From contig NC_088302.1 in NCBI RefSeq assembly GCF_032854445.1, forward strand, positions 46,292,645 to 46,356,644: a stretch of 64,000 bases of DNA, in the 5' to 3' direction. The notes beneath the pieces are model-generated. The model saw only the letters and a program-made list of their open reading frames with translations, had not been told where the DNA came from and made no database searches. This DNA is from Liolophura sinensis (taxonomy: Eukaryota > Mollusca > Polyplacophora > Chitonida > Chitonidae). Positions 1-12,500 of this stretch are shown here, piece by piece (within the stretch, counting starts at the first letter, position 1; each line of letters begins with the position of its first letter). Made by a program: the position numbers and the translations under genes.

Positions 1-3000
1 CTACACATGAATGTGGGTTTTCTGTCCACCAAACACATGGGCTCTGCAGAGGTAAGCACTACACATGAATGTGGGTGTCCTGTCCACCAAACACACGGGC
101 TCTGCAAAGGGAGGCACTACACATGAATGTGGCTTTCCTGTTCACTAAACACACATGGTCTCTGCAGAGGTAGGCACTACACATGAATGTTGCTTTCCTG
201 TCCACCAAACACACGGGCTCTGAAGGGGTAGGCACTACACATGAATGTTGGTTTCCTGTTCACCAAACACACATGGGCTCTGCAGAGGTAGGCATTTCAC
301 ATGAATGTGGCTTTCCAGTTCACTAAACACACACGGTCTCTGCAAAGGTAGGCACTACACATGAATGTGGCTTTTCTGTCCACAAAACACACAGGGTCTG
401 CAAAGGTAGGCACTACACACAGGCTCTGCAGAGGTAGGCACTACACACAGGCTCTGCAGAGATAGGCACTACACATGAATGTGGCTTTCCTGTTCACCAA
501 ACACACAGGCTCTGCAGAGGTAGGCTCTACACATGAATGTGGCTTTCCTGTCCACCAAACACATGGGCTCTGCAGAGGTAGGCACTACACATGAATGTTG
601 GTTTCCTGTTCACCAAACACACACGGTCTCTGCAGAGGTAGGCACTACACATGAATGTTGCTTTTCTGTTCACCAAATACACATGGTCTCTGCAGAGGTA
701 GGCACTACACATGAATGTGGATTTCCTGTCCACCAAACACACGGGCTCTGAAGAGATAGGCACTACACATGAATATGGCTTTCCTGTTCACCAAACACAC
801 ATGGGCTCTGCAGAGGTAAGCACTACACATGAATGTGGGTTTCCTGTCCACCAAACACATGGGCTCTGAAGAGGTAGGCACTTCACATGAATGTGCCTTT
901 CTTGTCCACCAAACACACGGGCTCTGCAGAGGTAAGCACTTCACATGAATGTGGCTTTCCTGTTCACCAAACACACATGGGCTCTGCAGAGGTAAGCACT
1001 ACACATGAATGTGGGTTTTCTGTCCACCAAACACATGGGCTCTGCAGAGGTAAGCACTACACATGAATGTGGGTGTCCTGTCCACCAAACACACGGGCTC
1101 TGCAAAGGGAGGCACTACACATGAATGTGGCTTTCCTGTTCACTAAACACACACGGTCTCTGCAGAGGTAGGCACTACACATGAATGTGGCTTTCCTGTC
1201 CACCAAACACACGGGCTATGAAGGGGTAGGCACTACACATGAATGTGGCTTTCCTGTTCACCAAACACACATGGGCTCTGCAGAGGTAGGCATTTCACAT
1301 GAATGTGGCTTTCCAGTTCACTAAACACACACGGTCTCTGCAAAGGTAGGCACTACACATGAATATGGCTTTTCTGTCCACAAAACACACAGGGTCTGCA
1401 AATGTAGGCACTACACACAGGCTCTGCAGAGGTAGGCACTACACACAGGCTCTGCATAGATAGGCACTACACATGAATGTGGCTTTCTTGTTCACCAAAC
1501 ACATGGGCTCTGCAGAGGTAGGCTCTACACATGAATGTGGCTTTCCTGTCCACCAAACACATGGGCTCTGCAGAGGTAGGCACTACACATGAATGTTGGT
1601 TTCCTGTTCACCAAACACACACGGTCTCTGCAGAGGTGGGCACTACACATGAATGTTGCTTTTCTGTTCACCAAACACACATGGTCTCTGCAGAGGTAGA
1701 CACTACACATGAATGTGGATTTCCTGTCCACCAAACGCACGGGCTCTGAAGAGATAGGCACTACACATGATATGGCTTTCCTGTTCACCAAACACACATG
1801 GGCTCTGCAGAGGTAAGCACTACACATGAATGTGGGTTTCCTGTCCACCAAACACATGGGCTCTGAAGAGGTAGGCACTTCACATGAATGTGGCTTTCCT
1901 GTCCACCAAACACATGGGCTCTGCAGAGCTAGGCACTACACATGAATGTGGCTTTCCTGTCCACCAAACACACGGGCTCTGCAGAGGTAGGCACTAGACA
2001 TGAATGTTGCTTTCCTGTTCACTGAACACACACAGGCTCTGCAGACGTAAGCACTACACATGAGTGTGGCTTTCCTGTCCACAAAACACACATGGTCTCT
2101 GCAGAGGTAGGCATTATACATGAATGTGGCTTTCCTGTTCACCAAACACACATGGGCTCTGCAGAGATAAGCACTACACATGAATGTGGGTGTCCTGTCC
2201 ACCAAACACACGGGCTCTGCAGATGTAAGCACTACACATGGATGTTGCTTTCCTGTTCACCAAACACACACAGTCTCTGCAGAGGTAGGCACTACACATG
2301 AATGTGGCTTTCCTGTTCACCAAACACACGGGCTCTGCAGAGGTAGGCATTATACATGAATGTGGTTTTCCTGTTCACCAAACACACATGGGCTCTGCAG
2401 AGGTAGGCTCTACACATGAATGTGGTTTTCCTGTTCACCAAGCACACACAGGCTCTGCAAAGGGAGGCACTACACACAGGCTCTGAAGAGGTAGGCACTA
2501 CACATGAATGTGGCTTTCCTGTCCACCAAACACATGGGCTCTGCAGAGGTAGGCACTACACATGAATGTGGGTGTCCTGTCCACCAAACACACGGGCTCT
2601 GCAAAGGGAGGCACTACACATGAATGTGGCTTTCCTGTTCACTAAACACACACGGTCTCTGCAGAGGTAGGCACTACACATGAATGTGGTTTTCCTGTCC
2701 ACCAAACACACGGGCTATGAAGGGGTAGGCACTACACATGAATGTGGCTTTCCTGTTCACCAAACACACACGGTCTCTGCAAAGGTAGGCACTACACATG
2801 AATGTGGCTTTTCTGTCCACAAAACACACACGGTCTGCAAAGGTAGGCACTACACACAGGCTCTGCAGAGGTAGGCACTACACACAGGCTCTGCAGAGCT
2901 AGGCACTACACATGAATGTGGCTTTCCTGTTCACCAAACACATGGGCTCTGCAGAGGTAGGCTCTACACATGAATGTGGCTTTCCTGTCCACCAAACACA

Positions 3001-6000
3001 TGGGCTCTGCAGAGGTAGGCACTACACATGAATGTTGCTTTTCTGTTCACCAAACACACATGGTCTCTGCAGAGGTAGGCACTACACATGAATGTGGATT
3101 TCCTGTCCACCAAACACACGGGCTCTGAAGAGATAGGCACTACACATGAATATGGCTTTCCTGTTCACCAAACACACATGGGCTCTGCAGAGGTAAGCAC
3201 TACACATGAATGTGGGTTTCCTGTCCACCAAACACACACAAGTTCTGAAGAGGTAGGCACTTCACATGAATGTGGTTTTCCTGTCCACCAAACACATGGG
3301 CTCTGCAGAGCTAGGCACTACACATGAATGTGGCTTTCTTGTCCACTAAACACACATGGGCTCTGCAGACGTAAGCACTACACATGAATGTGGCTTTCCT
3401 GTCCACAAAACACATGGTGTCTGCAGAGGTAGGCATTATACATGAATGTGGCTTTCCTGTTCACCAAACACACACGGGCTCTGCAGAGGTAAGCACTACA
3501 CATGAATGTGGGTGTCCTGTCCACCAAACACACGGTCTCTGCAGATGTAAGCACTACACATGGATGTTGCTTTCCTGTTCACCAAACACACACGGTCTCT
3601 GCAGAGGTAGGCACTACACATGAATGTGGCTTTCCTGTTCACCAAACACATGGTCTCTGCAGAGGTAGGCATTATACATGAATGTGGCTTTCCTGTTCAC
3701 CAAACACACATGGGCTCTGCAGAGGTAGGCTCTACACATGAATGTGGTTTTCCTGTTCACCAAGCACACACAGGCTCTGCAAAGGGAGGCACTACACACA
3801 GGCTCTGAAGAGGTAGGCACTACACATGAATGTGGCTTTCCTGTCCACCAAACACATGGGCTCTGCAGAGGAAGGCACTACACATGAATGTGGTTTTCCT
3901 GTCCACCAAACACATGGGCTCTGCAGAGCTAGGCACTACACATGAATGTCGCTTTCCTGTCTACCAAACACATGGGCTCTGCAGAGGTAGGCACTACACA
4001 TGAATGTGGTTTTCCTGTCCACCAAACACATGGGCTCTGCAGAGCTAGGCACTACACATGAATGTTGGTTTCCTGTTCACCAAATACACATGGTCTCTGC
4101 AGAGGTAGGCACTACACATGAATGTTGCTTTCCTGTCCACAAAAACACATACAAGCTCTGAAGAGGTAGGCACTACACATGAATGTTGCTTTTCTGTTCA
4201 CCAAACACACACGGTCTCTGCAGAGCTAGGCACTACACATGAATGTGGATTTCCTGTCCACCAAACACACGGGCTCTGAAGAGATAGGCACTACACATGA
4301 ATGTGGCTTTCCTGTTCACCAAACACACATGGGCTCTGCAGAGGTAGGCACTACACATGAATGTGGGTTTTCTGTCCACCAAACACATGGACTCTGAAGA
4401 GGTAAGCACTTCACATGAATGTGGTTTTCCTGTCCACCAAACACATGGGCTCTGCAGAGCTAGGCACTACACATGAATGTGGCTTTCCTGTCCACCAAAC
4501 ACACGGGCTCTGCAGAGGTAGGCACTGGACATGGATGTTGCTTTCCTGTTCACCAAACACATGGGGTCTGCAGAGGTAAGCACTACACATGAATGTGGCT
4601 TTCCTGTCCACAAAACACATGGGGTCTGCAGAGGTAGGCATTATACATGAATGTGGCTTTCCTGTTCACCAAACACACACGGGCTCTGCTGTGGTAAGCA
4701 CTACACATGAATGTGGGTGTCCTGTCCACCAAACACACGGGCTCTGCAGATGTAAGCACTACACATGGATGTTGCTTTCCTGTTCACCAAACACACACGG
4801 TCTCTGCAGAGGTAGGCACTACACATGAATGTGGCTTTCCTGTCCACCAAACATACGGGCTCTGCAGAGGTAGGCATTATACATGAATGTGGCTTTCCTG
4901 TTCACCAAACACACATGGGCTCTGCAGAGGTAGGCTCTACACATGAATGTGGTTTTCCTGTTCATCAAGCACACACAGGCTCTGCAAAGGGAGGCACTAC
5001 ACACAGGCTCTGAAGAGGTAGGCACTACACATGAATGTGGCTTTCCTGTCCACCAATCACACAGGCTCTGCAGAGGTAGGTACTACACATGAATGTGGCT
5101 TTCCTGTCTTCACGGGCTCTGCAGAGGTAAGCACTTCACATGAATGTGGCTTTCCTGTTCACCAAACACACGGGCTCTGCAGAGGTAAGTACTACACATG
5201 AGTGTGGGTTTCCTGTCCACAAAACACACTGCGTCTGCAGAGGTAGACGTTTTACATGAATGTGGCTTTCCTGTTCACCAAACACACACGGGCTCTGCAG
5301 AGGTAGGCACTACACACAGGCTCTGCAGAGGTAGGCACTGCACATGAATGTGGGTTTCCTGTCCACCAAACACACGGGCTCTGCAGAGGTAGGCACTCCA
5401 CATGAATGTGGCTTTCCTGTCCACAAAACACACGGTCTCTGCAGAGGTAGGCACTTCACATGAATGTGGCTTTCCTGCTCACCAAACACACGGGCTCTGC
5501 AGAGGTACACAGTACACATGAATGTGGCTTTCCTGTCCACCAAACACATGGGCTCTGCAGAGGTAAGCACTACACATGAATGTGGCTTTCCTGTTCTCCA
5601 AACACACGGGCTCTGCAGAGGTACACAGTACACATGAATGTGGCTTTCCTGTCCACCAAACACATGGGCTCTGCAGAGGTAAGCACTACACAGTACACAT
5701 GAATGTGGCTTTCCTGCTCACCAAACACACGGGCTCTGCAGAGGTACACAGTACACATGAATGTGGCTTTCCTGTCCACCAAACACATGGGCTCTGCAGA
5801 GGTAAGCACTACACATGAATGTGGCTTTCCTGTTCTCCAAACACACGGGCTCTGCAGAGGTACACAGTACACATGAATGTGGCTTTCCTGTCCACCAAAC
5901 ACATGGGCTCTGCAGAGGTAAGCACTACACAGTACACATGAATGTGGCTTTCCTGTCCACCAAACACACGGGCTCTGCAGAGGTAGGCACTTCACATGAA

Positions 6001-6290
6001 TGTGGCTTTCCTGCTCACCAAACACACGGGCTTTGCAGAAGTGGACACTTCATACATGAAGGTGGCTTTCCTATCCAACAAGCACGCACAGCCCCTGCAG
6101 AGGTAGGCAATACACACAAATGTGGCTTTCCTGTTCACCAAACACATGGGCTCTGCAGAGGTAGGCACTACACCCATGAACATGAATGCCTTTCCACCAA
6201 ACACACACGGTCTCTGCAGAGGTAGACACTTCACATATGAATGTGGCTTTCCTGTCCACCAAACACACATGGTCTCTTTACATTTGAAAT
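1..6290. repeat. 58-60 bp minisatellite with higher-order repeat structure
   Basis: About 105 tandem copies of a 58-60 bp unit whose core reads GGCACTACACATGAATGTGG, then CTTTCCTGT, CCACCAAACACA and CTCTGCAGAGGTA. Units of about 28-30 bp lacking the middle recur at about 405-470, 1410-1465 and 2850-2900. Larger blocks are themselves duplicated: 533-751 reappears at 1531-1749 (offset 998), 2298-2486 at 3620-3808 (offset 1322) and again at 4825-5013 (offset 1205), and 5576-5810 at 5815-6049 (offset 239). The array ends about 85 bp before a BLTP1 splice acceptor, so it lies in an intron. Both strands read open over long stretches only because the unit lacks stops; I do not call it coding. Confidence 0.93.
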
Positions 6291-6373
6291 ATACACATGT
6301 ATAGGATGTTAATAAGAATTTCCGTCTTCAGGTATCAGCGGTAATTTGAGACACCTATGTTAATTTTCCGCAG

Positions 6374-6580
6374 CTTGCTGGAATCCACCAGTGATGACGG
6401 GATGGGCGTGGCATCTCAGCCTGCCATCTCTAACCCCAGCATAGGCAGTGCTAGTACCACCAAGTCCACTTCAGAGCCAAACATTGACTTTGAGCTGGAT
6501 GTCAAAGTGTTCATTGACAGCGGCAAATGTGTGCTTCATCCCAATGAGACTTTGATGAAGGAGGACGAAATCAGCAAAAG
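6374..6580 (+). CDS. BLTP1 exon a
   Basis: Acceptor TTAATTTTCCGCAG precedes 6374; donor GTATTT follows 6580. It starts with the last base of a split codon and ends with two bases of the next. A Ser/Thr-rich stretch (residues 1-45 of the exon) leads into FELDVKVFIDSGKCVLHP, a strongly conserved BLTP1 segment. The next intron (6581-7017) holds only a short dispersed repeat. Confidence 0.9.
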
Positions 6581-9500
6581 GTATTTCACTGATGAATGTA
6601 CAGATATTGTTTTCGCTAAAATGTATTTCACTTAAAGTTTGGTATATGGAAGTACACTTTCAAAGGTGCATTAAAGCATTAAAATGATACTTTTGATGCC
6701 ATCACTTCAGTTTTTCTGATAAGAAATTAACAAAATTTCACAAAAAGGTCTAATAATTGGCAGTGTAAAGTGGATGTTAGTCAGAATGAAAGAAAATGAG
6801 TCATCTAAAAAATGCTAAACTCCAGATGAAATACAGAATATGCAGAGAAAAAAAACAGCCAAATGTGACAAGTGGCCATCATATGTACATCATAGTTCAT
6901 TTTAGAGACCAATGGAAAGATAAAGGTATTTTCGTCCAAATTTAAAAACAAGTAACGGCAAGCCAAGGATTGGAGTTGTGCACATTATCGTCATTGAATC
7001 TGATTGTCTTTCTTCAGACCCCTGAGGAAGGAGCGCTCATTCGGGTTAGATGGCCCTTTCTCTGGAGCAGACAGAAAACTGAAGAAGCAGGACTCCGGAG
7101 GAAAGAAAACTCCACCTTTACCCTTACCCTCTGTGGAGAATACTGTGTTCCTGGTGCCCAGTGTGGATGTCAAGGTATGGGCTACATATACTTCTCTGAC
7201 CAAAGTCCTTGAATTATTTTAAAAAAAAAATATGCTCAGTTACAATACCTACACAACAGAAGGGACTGGAAACTGTATGGCATGATTTGAGATATATGTA
7301 GCATGCAACCATTCCACAGAATGTATTGAGAATTAATTTGAAATTGAATAAAAGATCACTTACTATAAACCCTGTGGTAGTGGAATAAATTTAGAAATGT
7401 CAAAGCTCTGTAGTGAATCTGAACTTTCCCTTTGTGGCATATTTCATTTACATTGTACACTATATTAAGCTGCTGCTTTATACCAGAATATTATTACACA
7501 AATATTGGGAATTTGAATAAAAAGATTTTTTCTTTGTAACACCAATGTTGTAATCACTCACTACCCATGTGGTAGTGGAACAGATTTATGGCTGCACACA
7601 TTATGAATGTCCAAGCTCTGCAAGCAATATGAATTTCCCTTTGTGGCATATTTGTTGTACATTTCACACAGTGTTGAAATCCTCCTTTATTCCTGAATAT
7701 AGTCACACATCATGTTTTCTGTATAAATGTTGATTTGGTGAGTTGACGTGCTATGTGGTAGGTTCACTATAACTCACGTACCAGCCAGACAGAGAGCTCC
7801 AGCAGCTCCCAGACCCTTACAGCAGGGCACCTGCCAGCCACCTCTGTCTCAGAGACAGACCTGTACCACACAGAGAGTCGGGAAGGCAGCTTTATCACAG
7901 CCGCGAAGAAACAGCCTGTCAAGAAGGCTAACCTCTACGCCTGGCTGTCTCTCCAGTCACTCCCTGAGGTATGTCAAGGCGAGATGATGGTATATGATGT
8001 CTGGTTTCACAATATTAAGATTTTTACTGGGGTCTGCCTACAAATTTCAGAAGGTCCCATAGGAAACTTCAGCCGCACCTGTTTTCAAAATCCTCTACAG
8101 TGTGTTGTCAGAAGGTTTGCCCAGCAGCTGGCTAAGTGTTTGTTTCCTAATTCCTGCTGTTCATAACTCTGATGGCAAAAATGAAACTGATGTAAGTAAA
8201 ACGCATACATGATTATAGATTGACATAATTTCAGTTTCCATGGCAAGCCTCGCAATAGCCGAGTCCTATTGAATGCCTTACTGTGTGTAGTTATGGCATT
8301 GAAATCATCCAGATGTTAGAAGTTAGCTGTGACAGAATACTGAATACCACATTAAGTCCCAACACCATGTTTGGTGCCTTGTACAAGATGCTTCTTTGAG
8401 GTACTCATGAAACCATCCTGCTACTAATGCACTCAGCACTGGTTTGAAAGAAATGTTCGATTATTGACTAAGGCTTGGATTGTTTTGTCATCGAACTGCT
8501 TTAAAGATTTGCTTTAAACGGTACTTGTTTTTTTTTGCCTGAGTTGGTGTTCAACACTGAGAGGTTAGAGGAGGGAAGCAGGACTGGAAACGAGGAAACA
8601 CACACTGAATAACTCCAAGTCAAAATATGACTGAAAAATTGGTTATGTATGGCATATAATTCCAAGCACACTTTGGGCACCTGATGTAGGCTATTTAGAT
8701 ATTCCAGTCCATGCTCTACATCATTAAATCCATCTGTATTGTGTAACAAGAATCGAATAACAGTTGTCACCTGGTCATGGTTGTGTGTGTGTGTGTGTGT
8801 TGTAGGAGATGAACATAGGCCCTTCCCTCCTGAACTTCCTGGAACAGGCGTTTGAGCCTATCCCCATCTCCCAGTCTCCACATTCTACCCACAAGAAAGG
8901 AGAGAAAACAGGTACTTTGCAAACGGTGTCATTCTGGAATCGTTAGGCAAATCTAATGCCAGCTGTTTGAAGTTTGGATGTTGAAAAGATTGACAGACAA
9001 CACAACACAAGAATATTGGAAATCAATAACATTAAGTTTGCATATTATCTGACCAATTTGCTATTTAAATTCAAACCCCCAATCGTTACTGTGTTACTGT
9101 CAGGAATTTGACCAGCAGGGGTCATGTGTTTAAATCTGGCTATTGCTGCTTTGGATGTGGCATTAAGTCATGAGATTTGTTAGTTACCTGGTGAAGGTAG
9201 GTGGATCATTCTGGGCTGTCCAGTTCCTGATCACTGGTATATGAGTGCAGAATGCTTGAGTTTGAGCACTGCTGACCCGTCAGTCAGTCCAAACGTTACA
9301 GTGGAATTGTGCATATCTTGTCGGGCTTTCAACAGCCCTAAGTTAAATTCTTTTTAGAGTTATTCAAATATGTTTCAGTCAGTAAGGATGAAAGAACGAA
9401 GTTGTACAGTTTGTTTTGATGAGTCATTAAGTGGGTAAATGCTAAACTGTGTGCCCATATCTGTGTGGTTCTAGTGGATGTAATGGGCAGTGTCTTGAAC

Positions 9501-12500
9501 CTGGACCTGGACTCATCCTCAGCTTCCCTCATGACTTCTGCCTCTTACGCCTCCTTCCCCGTGGACGTTGTCGTTTTCATCCGCGTGGAACCCTCCATTG
9601 TCCGCTTCAACTGTCTGCCAGTCTCGCGCGTGGAATGTCTGCTACAGGTGCCATCACTTGAACTGGTGTTCTCTACAAAACGTTCTGATGTGGAGAATAT
9701 GATAGGGGAGGGAACTCCGCCAGCTAAACCTAAAGGTGAGAGTTGTAATGATGAGGTACATGTGTGAATGTAGCTACAGAAAGATTCCACACACAGCTGC
9801 AAATGTATCAGTGTATATTGTTAATGGATATTGATAAGAATGATCTTCAAGAAGAAATCTTCATACAATATAGTTTTAATGACGTCTCAACCTTTTTATG
9901 AGACTAGAAGCGAAGTAGGTATTTGTTTTCACCGGTATATTTGCCCTTATTTTAGGAAAAGAAAACAATAATTACTCCTGTAACGAAACGATATCATCCA
10001 TATCAAAACTTTTTGTCCATGAAATAAGAATGATGTTTTGTATACACCCCTGAACATATACCTCAAAGTCGGGAGACGTAGACTCAAACCAGGATCACGC
10101 CATGCCAAAGACTTTAAAAATGGTACTTGTTGCTGCCTCGCTTGGATTAAGAGGTTACACAGATTGTGAACACAGACCCAATGGTTGTCACATAACTGAA
10201 AATTGTCGAGTACGATGTAAAACCCCAGACATACATACATATATATACTGAACATACTCATATTGTTTTAATACAAACACTAACAATAGGCAACATTGTA
10301 TGTAGTTAGAATACCTTAAATGCTGTTGTAGTGTGGCATAATTGTAAAACTGGATGTAAACTGAAAGTATCAGTCACACAGATATTCTAAACAGGTATGA
10401 ATGTAACCACACTTTATCCTGCCCTGTTTTGTTTAGTGTGGCAAAGGCCTGGAGGTAGAGAGAGAAGTTTCAGTCAGCCTAGATCGAGCAGCAGTGAACA
10501 GCGGATTAGAACAGGGGCAGGGGTGGACGCAGCTAACCTCAACTACACTGGGGGGCTAAGCTTTACTGGCTCCCTCTCTGACTTCTCTATGTACATCTTT
10601 CACCCATATGGAGGGGGACAGAGGAAAATGAATCCCACCTCCCCAGCAGGTGGTGCGGACAGCTACAAGAAGTCTCAGCTCGGTGAGTAGACGAAAGGGT
10701 GGACCATGTCAGACTTGATGAGGAGATACAACTTTTTGCTGCTGAATTGGAGGGGCTTGGGGCATTATTTTAGAACTGATGCCAAGAAAATATTTGGTAT
10801 CAACAAACTTACAGATTTTATCATCTTTCAGAATGGTACTATATATGTTGTTGTATTTCACCAAACGTTTTCCCATAAAAGTATACTTACAGAAGGACGT
10901 AATGCCCTTAAAATGATACTTTTGATGCCAACACTGAGTTTTGTGAGAGCATCAAATTTGCAAATACGATCTTTAAAATTTTTCTTCATTTTTGTTCAGG
11001 AGATAAGTTTATTTGAAAATATTTTTGTGCGATGGGTATTTGGGACCTCCTTCTGGCATTTATTGTTGTTGCATAATAATGTTCTAAATAAGGATGTGAT
11101 GCATGTCCAATACATTTATTGGAATGTAAATTTGTTGTTCATATCCAAACATACGTCCAGCTCATGCTATCTTCCTCTCTGGCCGTAAGTGGGAAGGTTT
11201 GCCAGCAACCAGCGGATGGTCGTGGGTTTCCCCTGGGCTCTGCCCGGTTTCCTCCCACTATAATGCTGGCTGCCGTCGTATAAGTGAAATATTCTTGAGT
11301 ACGACGTAAAACACCAATCAAATAAATAAATAAATAAATGAAACCAAACATATGCATTTAATCTCGGTTATGACAGTATTAATGAATATATTTAAAATAT
11401 GAATTTGATCAAAATCCAGGTTGAACATATTTGTCACCTGAAAAGACCAAATTCTAGTGCTAATATATATTTATTAAACATGTCTTACATCCTCATTTAT
11501 AACATCATTACACAAAGACTATAATACAAAAGATGGTCCCAAATATCCACTGTACAAAAAATAGTTTCAAGTGTCCTGTTGTCTTTAAAGAAAAATCAAA
11601 AAAAATATTGATGACCACATTTACAACTGAATTTTTGCTCTCTTTCATCTGACCTGTATGTAATTTTTATATTTTCTCCACCTTTAAGAAAAATACATTA
11701 TTCCTTTTGTAATGCTAACATTTGTTTTTTCAGGAAGTATACAAGAACACAGCGCAACTGCCAGTTTGTCTGATCTATCCCGTAAAGACTCCCTCAGCCT
11801 CAATGTGGAGTTTATCAAAGTGAACATCTCGCGGACACGAAAGTTAGACATGCGGCATGAAGGACTGAACAACTTTGTTGGTAATGCCAAGTCGGACAAA
11901 CGAGCCAAATGTAACATGGTCAGATTCTCAGGTATGATACTAACCTTTACATTATGTGCCAAGACTGAAAACAAGCCATGCCACATCTGGGATCGTTCAT
12001 GTACAAATATATGTTGACATTTTAGTATTGATTCCTTGTGGGAGAATTTAACTAATGGAATTTGATTTTTCTCTGACAGGCTCTTTGGTGAATGTATTCA
12101 CTCAGGGTTTGCCAATCACACACAGCTGCTGCGTGAATGTTAATATCGTCAGTCTTGAGGTCACTAGAGTATGGCTGAAATATTGCCAACATCCATTTAG
12201 TCCCATGAATGACACAATAGCACTGCATGTTTTAGTCATTTCAACTACTACATATACACTTATTCCCCAGTCTATTCGCATATGAAAGAGCTACTTTCAG
12301 TGCAATTTATGCACATTTTAAATTTAATTTTAGAGACAAAACTACATTGGTTGGATTGGCCAGTTTCAGGGCTGCACAAAAAGTATAATTTTGTCACCTG
12401 ACACAGAAAGATGCCTTCAGAATATGCTTGAATAAACATCTTGCAATAGATGCAAAAAGGTTGAAGAATTACAGTATATGGGTAAAGGGACTGCCTGTAT

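Noticed and set aside
527-6304. Many open frames of 60-150 codons on both strands in the first 6.3 kb
   Set aside because: All are translations of the same 58-60 bp repeat in different frames; the unit simply lacks stop codons. No start context or gene structure.
10706-11188. 160-codon + strand frame in a BLTP1 intron
   Set aside because: AT-rich, Phe/Leu/Ile-heavy translation running from intron into a SINE; no splice or homology support.
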